DNA from: CAUZIZ01 sp965219855
GTDB lineage: Bacteria > Acidobacteriota > UBA6911 > RPQK01 > JAJDTT01
Assembly: GCA_965219855.1 (NCBI GenBank)
Contig: CBDCOR010000015.1
Span: forward strand, 1-64,000
DNA length: 64,000 nt
Reading direction: 5' to 3'
In this document: positions 44,871-54,184 of the stretch, in pieces
Position numbering within the stretch: the first letter of the stretch is position 1
Layout of the letters: the number at the start of each line of letters is the position of its first letter
Position numbers and translations under genes: made by a program
The notes under the pieces: generated by a model
Databases searched by the model: none
The model's input: the letters and a program-made list of their open reading frames with translations, nothing else
Told to the model about the DNA's origin: nothing

Positions 44871-46260
44871 ATGGCCAATACATTGAAAATGGAAAAGAAG
44901 CAAACGGTTTTGGCGCTCCTGAAGCTGGGCTGGTCGTATCGTCGGATCGAGCGAGAGGTGGGAGTCCGACGAGAGAGGATTGCCCGCTATGATCCCTCCC
45001 GAGATTCAAAACCGGCCAAAGTGGCCCCCGGCTCGGAGGAGCAAAAGCGGCCAAAGCGGCCCCCGGGTCTGCGCAGCTTCTGTGAGCCCTTTCGGGAGCA
45101 GATTGAAAAGAAACTCCAGCAGGGATTGCAGGCCAAGCGGATCTGGCAGGACCTGGTCTTCGAGCAGGGATTCGGGGGAGCCTACAACTCCGTCAAGCGC
45201 TTCTGTGGAAAGCTCAAGGCGGAGAGTCCTCGCGTGTTTGCTCGGGTGGAAACTCCCCCCGGTCGGGACCTGCAGATCGACTTCGGCAAAGGAGCCCTGA
45301 CTCGGACCGAATCGGGTCGTTACCGCCGTCCTCATCTGAGGCGGCGTGGAGGTGGTTCGCCTCGATAACCTCAAGGCCGGGATCACCCGGGCTTGCTTGG
45401 TGGACCCCGAGGTCAATGCCGTCTTCAGTGCGCTCGCTCGCCACTACGGCTTCGCCGTGCTGCCCATCCATCCGGGCGCTCCGAACGAGAACGGAAAAGT
45501 CGAAAGAAGCATCGGATATACCGACTCCAGCGCGCTCAAAGCTCGCCGCTTCGAGAGCCTGGATGCGCAGAATGAGCATCTGCAGAGTTGGAACGAGCGA
45601 ATCGCCCGCCAGCGCATCCACGGCACCACCAAGCAGCAGGTCTGGCCCCGCTTTGTCGAAGAACAGAAGCATCTCCGACCGCTTCCGGATTCCCGCTTCA
45701 GTTTCTTCCGCGTGGGCCGTCGAACGGTCTCCACCGATGGCCACATCGAAGTCGACCGAGCGTTCTACTCGGTGCCCAATCATCTGCTCGGTTGTGAAGT
45801 CGCCGTGCACTGGGATGATCGTATCGTCCGCGTCTTCTTTCGTGAGCAACAGGTGGCCCTGCATCCGAAGCACCCGCCGGGGAGATTCCGAACCGAAACG
45901 AGCCATCTTCCGGAACGCAAACGCTACGCGCACTATCGAACCGAGCATCATCTGCTGAAGCAAGCCCGAGCCGTGGGTCCAGAGGCGCACCGCTGGGCCG
46001 AGCGAGCTCTGGAGGTCCGAGACATGCTCGCCTACCGACTCGTGCAGGGCATGATCTCGCTGACCCGCCGCTACCGCGCTTCGGTCGTCGACGAAGCCTG
46101 CGGCAAGGCGCTCGCACATGACGCCTTCCGCTACCGGACTCTGGTGGCTTTGTGTAAGCGACTGGACGTGCCGCAGCGCTCTTTGTTTACCTCCGAGCAC
46201 GAGTTGATCCGACCGCTGTCCGAGTACCAGATCACCGATCCCACAGGAGAACCAGAATGA
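44871..46260 (+). pseudogene. istA: IS21-family transposase IstA with internal deletion and frameshift
   Basis: The first frame (44871-45368) gives the helix-turn-helix (LALLKLGWSYRRIEREVGV) and the start of the catalytic core (DLQIDFGKGALTRTESG). The second (to 46260) resumes at GGVEVVRLDNLKAGITRA, includes the catalytic Glu in NENGKVERSIGY and runs to the C-terminus. Around 45338-45346 the sequence jumps from RYRRPHL to GGVEVV; about 35 residues normally found between these motifs are absent. The gene therefore has a deletion of roughly 100 bases besides the frame change and cannot make a functional enzyme. The stop overlaps the istB start. Confidence 0.85.
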
Positions 46261-47030
46261 TCTCATCAGAACTGGAACGAAAACTTCGTCACCTCCGGCT
46301 CTCGGGCCTGGCTCAGGTCTTTGACGTTCGCCTGCAACAAGCCGTCCAGGGAAGGCTCAGCCATCAGGAGTTCTTTGAGCTGCTGATTGATGACGAGCTG
46401 ACCCGCCGTCGGGACCGGCTGTTGGAGCGACGTTTGCGCCAGGCCCAGTTTCCGGAACAAAAGCACTTGGAGGACTTTAACTTCTCCTTTAACCCCTCCA
46501 TCAACCGGCAGCAGATCTTCGATCTGGCTACCGGCCGATTCATCCAACAGCGCCGCGGCTGGTTGGTCATCGGTCAGACCGGAGTCGGCAAGAGCCATCT
46601 GATCATCACCGTCGGGATCAAGGCGGTCGAAGCCGGTCACCGGGTGCAGTACAAGTCGGCTTTCGATCTGCTGGAAGACATCGCCGAAGCCACGGCCACC
46701 GGCAGACGCCGATCTTACATTACGGAGATGACCCGGATCCCGCTGCTGATCCTCGAGGATCTGGGACTCCGCAGAGTGCCGGAGTCGGCGGCAGAAGATC
46801 TGTTGGAGATCCTGCACCGCCGATACCAGAAGACCTCGACGATCCTCAGTTCGAATCGACCCCTGGAGGACTGGGGCGCGATGCTGGGAGGAGATACGGC
46901 GGCCACCTCGGCGCTGCTGGACCGCTTCCTGCACACTTCGGAAGTCACCTTCATTCGGGGCAAGAGCTATCGCCTCTACGAGCGACAGCAACGAGAGAAA
47001 TCCACCCCGAAGCGAGGGAAAGAGAAATGA
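46257..47030 (+). CDS. istB: IS21-family ATPase/helper protein IstB
   Basis: A 257-residue ATPase with Walker A GQTGVGKSHL, Walker B LLILEDLGL (Glu-Asp in place of Asp-Glu/Asp) and the sensor STILSSNRPLEDW. The start overlaps the istA stop as ATGA. It is intact although IstA is destroyed, so this copy can only move if a related IstA acts in trans. Confidence 0.92.
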   Translation: MISSELERKLRHLRLSGLAQVFDVRLQQAVQGRLSHQEFFELLIDDELTRRRDRLLERRLRQAQFPEQKHLEDFNFSFNPSINRQQIFDLATGRFIQQRRGWLVIGQTGVGKSHLIITVGIKAVEAGHRVQYKSAFDLLEDIAEATATGRRRSYITEMTRIPLLILEDLGLRRVPESAAEDLLEILHRRYQKTSTILSSNRPLEDWGAMLGGDTAATSALLDRFLHTSEVTFIRGKSYRLYERQQREKSTPKRGKEK

Positions 47031-47282
47031 CACCTGCGAGGCGAGTGCTGTGAGTGCGGGCTTGTCCCCTACTCGCAGACCCTGGGACTCAGCCCCAGGC
47101 TTCGTAGATTGCCCGCTCCGAGGGAGGGGTCAGGGCAGGGTGGGGCAGAGCTCATTGCTTGAGGGGCCTCTGAGCGAATGTTTTTTGAAAAAAGGAAGCC
47201 AGGAAGAAGCCGTGTCGTTGAAACCAAGCAGAGACCATGGAAGCCAGGCTTCTCGAGTTTCCCCCAACACCCCCGGAAAGCC

Positions 47283-47428
47283 GTGGAAACTGCCGCGCTA
47301 TGGAAACCGTGGGAAAACGGCTGCCTCGCGAAGACGACTCCAGGAGGCGAGTTTTTCCACCGTTCCCACAGCGCTTGGAAAACTCCTCCGGACGGAGTTT
47401 CCCACAGTTCCCACCGCTTCTACGGCTG
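47283..47428 (+). repeat. Hairpin-rich 3' region of the IS21 element (copy 2)
   Basis: Long arms 47295-47318 and 47351-47374, then a small AAACTCC/GGAGTTT hairpin near 47380-47400. Arms are almost the same as in copy 1 at 2203-2351, while the loop between them differs in sequence. It lies between istB and the right inverted repeat, so it belongs to the element. Confidence 0.7.
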
Positions 47429-47521
47429 AACACACAACAAAGCCTCCTCCCCCCGCTTCGCGGGGAGGGCTTCACAAGGGATTGAAATGACTCGAACCGG
47501 AGGATATAACTACTGAATCAC

Positions 47522-47573
47522 TGGCCGGTTTTGACCCGGCCCCGCCTGGCCGCTTTTGAAGTGGCCCCCGACA
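47522..47573. repeat. Right inverted repeat of the IS21 element
   Basis: Complement of the left end at 44776-44826 with a few mismatches; it ends in CA as IS21 ends do. Confidence 0.88.
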
Positions 47574-47674
47574 TGGGTATATGCCCCCCTTTCGGCTAGC
47601 GACATCAAGCGAACATCGGTCGATCCCATGTAGTCCGAGACGAAAAATGGCATGTACGGGAGCCGGTCTTTCAT
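47574..47674 (-). pseudogene. N-terminal fragment of a DUF1376 (phage-type) protein
   Basis: From ATG 47674 the frame reads MKDRLPYMPFFVSDYMGSTD followed by LMSLAERGAY, matching the conserved start of DUF1376 proteins found in prophages and islands near replication genes. The match stops at the right end of the IS21 element, which therefore truncates the gene after 33 or so residues. No other phage gene is visible. Confidence 0.65.
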
Positions 47675-47814
47675 GTGTAGTTCCGCACTCCTTCGGGGTG
47701 TCGAGGTCGCCAAGACCGCAAGCAAACCGCAAGTTCATGCAAGCGGGACGAAAAAATTGAGCAGAAAGTCTGGACGGATAGGCTTATAAACTGATTGGAA
47801 TCAACAGGATAGAG

Positions 47815-47890
<76 letters not shown>

Positions 47891-47995
47891 ACACTCAGAG
47901 AAGCCGCGCTTCTTGCGGCTCGAAGCGGGTAGTTTAGCATGCCAGAAGATCGTTTCGGAAGGCCGTAGTCGGTGCGGGAGCCTATACTCTGACGC

Positions 47996-48613
47996 ATGAG
48001 GCCGGGCATTTTCCCTTCAGCCCGAAAGGCTTGGATTGCGGTGGTGCTGTACACCCTCTTCCTCTACAGCACTCTGACCATTGCCTTTGATCTCTACGTA
48101 GGTCTGTTCGACCGAATGGGCCGCGAATTCATGGACAGTCTGATGAGCTGGATCTATCTTCCGTTGGGACTCATCCTCGTCGCTGTCATATTCCTGTTCT
48201 TTCCGCGCCGGATCGCCGCCTATGTGGCTTTCTTGCTGATTGCCCTGGCCTTCATATGTGCCCTCGAGTTTCTCACCGTTCCCGCAAAGCGCTTTCATTT
48301 TCTGCAATACGGTCCCCTGACCGTTCTGGTCTTCGATGCCCTTCGGTTCCATTGCCGCGACCGCTATCACTACGTCTGGACCCTCTTGATTGTGGCGCTC
48401 GTGGGTTTGGGGGATGAAACCGTTCAGGGTATCCTCCCCGATCGTCACTTCGGCATCCCGGACGTCGTGCTCAACTCCGTGGCTGGACTTCTCACCCTGG
48501 CCTTCCTTGGTTTCGTCGTTGGAGACGAGAACTATCCCTGGGGCAGACGCAGCGGAAAGCGGTCGCCGAACGTCGAAGCGAGCGTTGAATCGGCCGGGGG
48601 AAAACACCTATAA
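47996..48613 (+). CDS. VanZ-like membrane protein
   Basis: A 205-residue protein with about five hydrophobic segments. It carries the family's GDETVQGILPDRHFGIPDVV stretch before LNSVAGLL and the last helix. VanZ in enterococci raises teicoplanin resistance, but most relatives are of unknown function. The C-terminal tail (about 30 residues) is hydrophilic. The PEGA gene follows after 17 bases on the same strand. Confidence 0.8.
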   Translation: MRPGIFPSARKAWIAVVLYTLFLYSTLTIAFDLYVGLFDRMGREFMDSLMSWIYLPLGLILVAVIFLFFPRRIAAYVAFLLIALAFICALEFLTVPAKRFHFLQYGPLTVLVFDALRFHCRDRYHYVWTLLIVALVGLGDETVQGILPDRHFGIPDVVLNSVAGLLTLAFLGFVVGDENYPWGRRSGKRSPNVEASVESAGGKHL

Positions 48614-48630
48614 TGTCGTAGGTTTAGCGA

Positions 48631-49161
48631 ATGAATAGGGTCTTCTGGGTTGTTTGCTTCGTTATCTTGATGGCTGTGCCTGCCGTGGCTGGCCATTTCT
48701 TTCTACCTTCTCGCAGTTTCTTCTACTACCGGCCCGAGAACTTTCTTTACCGTCAGTATGGGGCCTCCTGCGGCTATTCCCACTTCTCCTATCGTGAGCC
48801 GAGTGTAGCTGTCACTCCTCTGCTTCGGCCACGCTATACGGTCCGGCGACCTCTGGCTCGGGCGGTTGTGGGTTCCACGGGTGTGCGGATCATACCGACT
48901 ACCTCTCAGCTGGTCTTTGATGTTGTTCCGCCCTCGGCCCTGGTCTATTTGGATGGCCGCTTGATGGGCAGCGCTCGAAGCTTTGGTAGTGAAGAGACTT
49001 CCTGTCCCTTGAACGAAGGAATCCACGTTCTGCGTGTGGAGGCATCCGGCTACCAGAGTTATGAGGCTGATATCGAGACGATCCCGGGTCGCACGATTCG
49101 TCTCGATATTACTTTGGAGAGGGAGCAGTCCGGGAAGCTAATCCGACCGAAGACTCACTAG
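48631..49161 (+). CDS. Exported PEGA-domain protein
   Basis: A 176-residue protein with an N-terminal signal peptide (VFWVVCFVILMAVPAVAG), then a Tyr/Phe-rich linker of about 60 residues. A C-terminal PEGA domain follows (LVFDVVPPSALVYLDGRLMG ... CPLNEGIHVLRVEASGYQSY). PEGA domains are small surface beta-sandwiches, very common in Acidobacteriota and related phyla. The partner is unknown. It is probably co-transcribed with the VanZ-like gene. Confidence 0.82.
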   Translation: MNRVFWVVCFVILMAVPAVAGHFFLPSRSFFYYRPENFLYRQYGASCGYSHFSYREPSVAVTPLLRPRYTVRRPLARAVVGSTGVRIIPTTSQLVFDVVPPSALVYLDGRLMGSARSFGSEETSCPLNEGIHVLRVEASGYQSYEADIETIPGRTIRLDITLEREQSGKLIRPKTH

Positions 49162-49205
49162 AGACCCCTTGGTCAAGAAAAAGTTCACAAACTGATCAAG
49201 AAGTG

Positions 49206-50822
49206 TCAAGCAGCGAGTAGTTGCTCTTCAACAAAGACGTTCAGCGAGCGGTCGAACCGTCGCCAAGCCGTCGCCAGCGGACAGCGCTGAGCCACTTCCT
49301 GTGGCAGCTTGAGATCGAGCGCCGTCAAGCCCGGTGCCAGGACTCGACCGTAGGCTTTGATGAAGAGGACAGCCACCTTTCTTCCCAAGGGCGTTAGATG
49401 GTACCGGCGCTTGCGGGGCACTTTGTCAATGAGTCCCTTTCGCCTCAACCGGCGCAGATCGTAGCTCGCCTGGCGTGAAGTGTAGGGGGCATCGAGCAAG
49501 GCGGAGACTTGCTCCACCAGTCGACGGTTGTCAAAACCGGCTACGAGACAGCTAAATGCGACCAGGCTGGAGAAGACCGCCATCACCCGAGGATCGCCAA
49601 AGCGAAGGCCAGAACTGTGTAGACCCTCGGCAGTTTTCGAGGGTTGGCTCACCTTTTGGAAGGTGAGCACGTCGGGTGCCGGTCGAGCGTCTGCAGCTTC
49701 GGCGTCGCACAGACGCCGGTTGGCGGAATCGCCAACAGCCCAAAGGGCATACCAGTTGCGAGCGCAAACGCGGCGACCCACTCCGAAGTCGCGGCTGTCG
49801 CAGATCACGGTTTCGGTCCGCAAGGCGCGGCCCTCTTTGAAATATTGCTTGATACGAGACGACTTGTAATAACAACTGAGGACCGGGTCCACCCCTCGTC
49901 TGAGGACTCGGGAGCGAAAGCTTCCGGGAGTTCGTCGGGTGATTCGCCGATCGAAGATCAGCGTCACCTGTTCGGGGCGACCAATGTCCAAATGGTCTCG
50001 AATCACCCCTTCGAACCACATCCGCCCGGCCTGGGGTCGGTCAAAGACACAGGTGTCGGAGACCTCGAACTGGCGGAAAGCCAACTCGTAGGTGTAACCG
50101 GCCTCGAAGTCCTCCGAGCTGAAGGGAGAAGGTAAACGCCACCACCAACGCCAGAAGAAGCTGCGCACGGCCCCCGAACCCAACCGGTCACAGATGCTCT
50201 GCAGGGCCTCGGGATCGGCGCAAGAACGGAATCCGTTGTCCAGGGCCTCGTAGGCGATGCCCGCTTTTTCTAGTTGCCGCTTGACCCACTCATGGCCGTT
50301 GAGCCACAGCCAGATGGGATAAGGCGCGTAGGCATTGGTCTTCCAAAACGTGCCGCCCCACTCGGAGTCCCAGAGGTAGAAGTAGAAGTGGTTGATGTAA
50401 ACCATCTGACGGCCCCACTCCATATGGGGATGCGCGGCCGTTTCCTGCCCTTTGCCCTTCCAGGACCGCCACGCCGATGCTTTCTCCTGGGCAATGCCGA
50501 TCAACACCACCCGCTCTTGGCCTTCCTTCGCCGCCGCTTCCAGGTAGGGACGAGCCGTCTCCTCCTTGTTTTCCCCTTTCTTGAAGTGCACTACCGGAAT
50601 ATTGTGTTCTTCGGCGAAGCGGTGAATGGCTTTGACGTAGCCTTGACCGATCTTGCCGAAGGCCGCCGAGGAGGGGATCTTGAACCCCTTGACCCAACGC
50701 AGAAAGGTACAGACTTGTCCCACCGACTGCAGCTTGGGAACGTAAGCCTGCAAGAACACTCGGTCGATGCAGCGGCACTTGAGAGTGACGTGATCCCGCA
50801 ATAGACTGGCATAGTCGGTCAT
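49206..50822 (-). CDS. Unrecognised 538-residue protein with C-terminal winged-helix region
   Basis: Not assigned to a known family. The start at 50822 is chosen because GGAGG lies five bases upstream; an in-frame ATG 27 bases earlier lacks this. The N-terminal part (1-230) is rich in Trp, Tyr and Lys and contains VVHFKKGENKEETARPYLEA and EWGRQMVYINHFYFYLWD. Residues about 400-500 look like a winged-helix DNA-binding domain (LLDAPYTSRQASYDLRRLRR followed by KGLIDKVP...YHLTPLGRKV). No DDE, DEDD, HUH or serine/tyrosine recombinase motif is evident. The setting between IS remnants suggests a mobile or repeated gene, but no terminal repeats were found. Confidence 0.6.
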   Translation of the reverse strand: MTDYASLLRDHVTLKCRCIDRVFLQAYVPKLQSVGQVCTFLRWVKGFKIPSSAAFGKIGQGYVKAIHRFAEEHNIPVVHFKKGENKEETARPYLEAAAKEGQERVVLIGIAQEKASAWRSWKGKGQETAAHPHMEWGRQMVYINHFYFYLWDSEWGGTFWKTNAYAPYPIWLWLNGHEWVKRQLEKAGIAYEALDNGFRSCADPEALQSICDRLGSGAVRSFFWRWWWRLPSPFSSEDFEAGYTYELAFRQFEVSDTCVFDRPQAGRMWFEGVIRDHLDIGRPEQVTLIFDRRITRRTPGSFRSRVLRRGVDPVLSCYYKSSRIKQYFKEGRALRTETVICDSRDFGVGRRVCARNWYALWAVGDSANRRLCDAEAADARPAPDVLTFQKVSQPSKTAEGLHSSGLRFGDPRVMAVFSSLVAFSCLVAGFDNRRLVEQVSALLDAPYTSRQASYDLRRLRRKGLIDKVPRKRRYHLTPLGRKVAVLFIKAYGRVLAPGLTALDLKLPQEVAQRCPLATAWRRFDRSLNVFVEEQLLAA

Positions 50823-50871
50823 GACAACCTCCAGTGTTTTGGTTATCACCGAAGGTTATCGCCGACACGAC

Positions 50872-50901
50872 GAGAGGGCAATCCTCCAGGATCGCCCTCT
50901 C
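50872..50901. terminator. Hairpin between the unknown gene and the TIM-barrel gene
   Basis: GAGAGGGCAATCC-tcca-GGATCGCCCTCTC, arms of 13 with one mismatch. It lies downstream of the minus-strand gene that ends at 50944 and could end its transcript, though no U tract follows on that strand; the plus strand has a T-rich run instead. Confidence 0.4.
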
Positions 50902-50943
50902 TACATTCTTCTCAGTTCTTACTCGGCGGTATGAGGTCGCTCG

Positions 50944-51828
50944 CTACCTCTTGTTCTGCTGAAGCGCGGCCCGAACCATTGCAAGACACTCAAGCATTTT
51001 CGGAATGGGGTTTTCCTTGTCTCCCTCGAACTCAAGAGAGAGCGGGCCGTCGAACCCAATTTTAACGAGAGTAGCCAGAGTCTGTCGCACGTCCAGCTGG
51101 CCCTGACCCAGGACCACGTCGTTGCCCTGCTCGTCAAAGTCCTTGAGGTGGACACCTAGGACACGAGGACCCAACATCTCCAACGCCTCGATCGGATCGA
51201 CATCGGCACGGATGAAGTGCCCCAGGTCGGCGCACGCTCCGATCCTGGGATCGAGATCCGTCACCGCCTCGAGAATCCATTCCGGCCGACGCCAGCGCTC
51301 GTCCTCGGGGCCGTGGTTGTGGATCGCGATCTGGACGTCATACTGCTTGACCAGCTTTTCCAAGCTGACGAAGGCATCCTTTGTTGGATCAGTCAAGCCT
51401 CTCACCCCTAGCGCCTTCCCGAACTTGAAGAGAGCCTCGTTGACCTCGTGATCCTCGCTGAAGTGTTCCACCCCAAAGGCGTTGACGGTGAGTCCCGCCG
51501 ACGCCAGGCGCTTTCTTACTTGCTCCAACTCCGGCAGGGGAGTCGAAGTGGGCAGGTGACCCCGGTAGAGCTCTACATGGTGGAGACCCAAGCGGCCGGC
51601 TTGTTCCAGAAACCCTTCCAGCTCGCCGAAGTGCCGGAGGGAATAGCTCTGGAATCCCATGTCGAAGGGATCGTAGTAGTTCATCTCGGTGCTGGAGACC
51701 TCGGGTTCGGGATCCGCTGCCGGCGAGCAGCGGCTCAGCAAGGCCGCCGAAAGGGTTGTACTCAGGGCCAAAGCGCCGATTTTTCCAGAGCTCTCACGGA
51801 GGAAATGTCTTCGATTGATTGGTCTCAT
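50944..51828 (-). CDS. Exported sugar phosphate isomerase/epimerase-like TIM-barrel protein
   Basis: A 294-residue protein of the xylose isomerase-like/AP endonuclease 2 superfamily. It has a Tat-type leader (RRHFLRESSGKIGALALS) ending in LLSRCS, so it may also be lipidated. Metal-binding barrel motifs are LHHVELYRGH, IHNHGPEDE, GACADLGHFIRA, VLGVHLKDFD and GPLSLEFEGD. Such exported proteins usually accompany Gfo/Idh/MocA oxidoreductases in sugar catabolism; none is immediately adjacent, but two lie 6-8 kb away. Confidence 0.87.
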   Translation of the reverse strand: MRPINRRHFLRESSGKIGALALSTTLSAALLSRCSPAADPEPEVSSTEMNYYDPFDMGFQSYSLRHFGELEGFLEQAGRLGLHHVELYRGHLPTSTPLPELEQVRKRLASAGLTVNAFGVEHFSEDHEVNEALFKFGKALGVRGLTDPTKDAFVSLEKLVKQYDVQIAIHNHGPEDERWRRPEWILEAVTDLDPRIGACADLGHFIRADVDPIEALEMLGPRVLGVHLKDFDEQGNDVVLGQGQLDVRQTLATLVKIGFDGPLSLEFEGDKENPIPKMLECLAMVRAALQQNKR

Positions 51829-51999
51829 AACTTCGCTCCTTGGGACGAGTGGGAGAAGGCAGAGTATAGGCCTGGGCTGAATCCAGATACAAGCACCGCT
51901 GACCGCTCATTCAAGGGGAGTCTTCTCAGCTCAGCCAGCCCCGGCTGCGCCGGATCGTTCATGAAAGAAGCCTGTCAAGCTTCAGGTTGGTGGCGCGCC

Positions 52000-52157
52000 C
52001 AGGGTGCTGGCCCCATTCGCGAAGGAAACTTCTGTTGTCTCTAACCACGAACATCGATAGCAGCGTCTCCTACCAACGGTCACTCTTCGATGAGGTTTCA
52101 GGTTAGTAGTCCCTTAGCGGTGCTGCCCCATTCGAGAACGAAACTTCGGGTCCGGCG
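52000..52157. repeat. Dispersed mosaic repeat R1, copy e/f, left half
   Basis: Contains two flank blocks, the second reading CCATTCGAGAACGAAACTTC and then GGGTCCGGCG up to 52157. The continuation of the repeat (TAGCGGTGGCC...) is found at 54185, after the group II intron. Confidence 0.85.
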
Positions 52158-52197
52158 ATAGGGTAGGGAAGCACGGTCACCCGGCTCCCCTCCCTCC

Positions 52198-52230
52198 GAA
52201 CTGCACGTGCGATTCTCCCGCATACAGCTC
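52198..52230 (-). ncRNA. Group II intron domain V
   Basis: Minus-strand GAGCTGTATGCGGGAGAATC followed by GCACGTGCAGTTC folds into the short catalytic hairpin with a GAGA-type tetraloop (CGGGAGAATCG). It lies 40 bases from the intron 3' end, as expected, leaving room for domain VI. Confidence 0.88.
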
Positions 52231-52235
52231 TCCAG

Positions 52236-53594
52236 TCAGTAGGTTCCTATGGATTGGACGAAACGGATATGGGCGTCAGTCAGGCTCGTGAACCCATGAT
52301 CCGTAAAGAAGGCGTTGGGCCAACGGTGATTTCGACAGAGGCGTTTTCTATTCTTCCGGTTGCGCTTCAGAAGCAGGCGTCGCAAACGACGACGGATCAG
52401 ACCGTCGTAGTCCTTGAAGATGTTCCAATGACAGTGCCGGAAGTAGTTGAACCAGCCTTGCGTCGAGCGATTGAGCCGCTGGAGGATGACCTCCAGCGAG
52501 TCGCCCGACTTGCGCGGCGTCAGCTCGTGAATGCGCTCGACGAACTTTCGGTGGCTCTTCGCTCGTGGAAACCGAAAACGGCCTCGGAACGAATCGCCCA
52601 AGAACGAAAAGCTCTTCTCTCGCGAGTCCACGATGTGTGTCTTCTCGGGATGCAGTCTCAGCCCGTTGTCCTCCACCCAGCCCCGCCCTTCGGCCAGGGC
52701 CGCTTCAGCCTCCTCGGGTGCGCGACACAGCAGGACAAAGTCATCCGCGTAGCGCACCATCTGGAAGCCCAGATCGGCCATCCGATGGTCCAGGGGATTG
52801 AGGTAGGCATTCGACAACACCGGAGAAAGAACGGCGCCTTGGGGGACTCCGGCTTCCGGAATCCACTTACGCAGCTCTTCCAGTATCCCCTGATTCAGAA
52901 ACAGCTGAACCAGGCCCAGCACGCGACGATCCGATATCTTCTGTTGGATCAGGTCCAACAGTCGATCTTTCGGGATCGTATCGAAGTAACCCTTCAGATC
53001 CGCGTCGACGACATACACATAACCGGCTTCGAGCAGCTCTTCGACGTACCGCAGTGCGCCGTGGCACCCTCGCCCATGACGAAAGCCGTAGCTTCGATCA
53101 TGGAACGTGGCCTCCAGAATCGGCTCGATCCCGTGGACCAAAGCCGTTTGCACGACTCGATCCCGCACGGTCGGAATCCCCAGCGGTCGCTTTTCCGAAC
53201 TGCCTGTTTTGGGAATCCACCTCCGCAGCACCGCTGCCGGACGATAGGTCCCCTCACGCAGTTCTTCCTGCAACCATTCGAGTTCCTCCCGCTCGTGTTC
53301 GGCGAAATCCCCCCACGTTTGCCGGTCCACTCCCGCCGCTCCTTTCCTGCCCAAGACCTTCTCGGCCGAGCTGGAAAGGTTCCGGCTGCAAAACACCTTA
53401 TCGATCAGCGTGTGCCATTTCCCTCCTCTCACCTTTCCTTTCAAAAGTGTCTCCAACATGCGATCCGTCCAAACCGCGCGATGGGCCCACTGTTCGATGC
53501 CAGCGGGCTCTCCAGCCGGGCTAGCCGAAAACGGCACTGTGACCGGGATGTAGTCCCGCCTTTGGGCGGAGTTACGTTTCCGCGATTTAGTCAT
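52236..53594 (-). CDS. ltrA: Group II intron reverse transcriptase/maturase
   Basis: The intron-encoded protein that splices and copies the intron. The 452-residue protein shows reverse transcriptase blocks in order: RPLGIPTVRDRVVQTAL, FHDRSYGFRHGRGCHGAL, YVVDADLKGYFDTIPKDRL, GVPQGAVLSPVLSNAYL and the catalytic MVRYADDFVLL. The thumb/maturase domain with STQGWFNYFRHCHW follows. No HNH endonuclease domain is seen, so mobility would rely on the RNA-based pathway without second-strand cutting. No frameshift is present. Confidence 0.94.
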   Translation of the reverse strand: MTKSRKRNSAQRRDYIPVTVPFSASPAGEPAGIEQWAHRAVWTDRMLETLLKGKVRGGKWHTLIDKVFCSRNLSSSAEKVLGRKGAAGVDRQTWGDFAEHEREELEWLQEELREGTYRPAAVLRRWIPKTGSSEKRPLGIPTVRDRVVQTALVHGIEPILEATFHDRSYGFRHGRGCHGALRYVEELLEAGYVYVVDADLKGYFDTIPKDRLLDLIQQKISDRRVLGLVQLFLNQGILEELRKWIPEAGVPQGAVLSPVLSNAYLNPLDHRMADLGFQMVRYADDFVLLCRAPEEAEAALAEGRGWVEDNGLRLHPEKTHIVDSREKSFSFLGDSFRGRFRFPRAKSHRKFVERIHELTPRKSGDSLEVILQRLNRSTQGWFNYFRHCHWNIFKDYDGLIRRRLRRLLLKRNRKNRKRLCRNHRWPNAFFTDHGFTSLTDAHIRFVQSIGTY

Positions 53595-54184
53595 TTCGCA
53601 TCTACCTTCCTGCTCCCCTTCGCTCCACCGCGTTTTGCTGCACGGCTTCCCCGCTACTATGGGAGCTCTGACTTCTGTCGAGCCGCTTCAACCGACCTCA
53701 CCGGTATCGCCAGGTTCGCTCCCCTTCGGCGGGCGATACTGCACCGCGGGCCTGGGCCATTGCTCACGCAGCGTCCCCCACTGCGAGCTCTCACGATGGG
53801 TCGTCCACGTCCCTCACCCGACAGATCTCCCTGCTTATCTCGTTTGACCTTCCGACCTCTCCATCTCCAACCACCGCATTGCCATTTCGTCACGGTCGCT
53901 TTGTCACGTTACTTCACCGCCGTGACTTGCCGCGTCTATCCCCCCGGGCAGACCGTTCAGGTCGGAGGGATAGCCGTCGCGCGGTCAAGGGTTCGGGCTT
54001 TGCCAGGACCCTCCCCGACAGGCTTGGCCGAATCGAGTTCACTTGCGTTACGGATTGGTCGTTCGTCTCAGGTTGCTCTCCACCCTTCCTCACGGAAACG
54101 CAGTTACCACTGTCGACTTCAGGCCGGTAACGTTAGCCTGGAAGGGACTTTCACCCTTCTGATCAAACGCCTTCACAGGCGCAC

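Larger units (their letters stand above)
44776..47573 (+). mobile_element. IS21-family element bounded by 51/52-base inverted repeats
   Basis: Left end 44776-44826 (starting TGTCAGGGGCCACCCAAAAG) and right end 47522-47573 (read inward, TGTCGGGGGCCACTTCAAAA) match over their whole length with a few differences. Both contain GGCCACTTCAAAA/CGGCCA words that recur internally. No target duplication is visible (flanks TTGAA and TGGGT). Contains a damaged istA, an intact istB and a 490-base non-coding tail. Confidence 0.9.
52158..54184 (-). mobile_element. Group II intron, complete, inserted in an R1 repeat
   Basis: Read on the minus strand the intron starts GTGCGCCTGTG (the GUGYG 5' consensus) at 54184 and ends ...CCCTAT (the AY 3' end) at 52158. 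Exact ends follow from the uninterrupted repeat at 35092-35224, in which TCCGGCG is directly joined to TAGCGGTGG. It contains an intact reverse transcriptase gene and a domain V hairpin. Length is 2027 bases. Confidence 0.92.
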
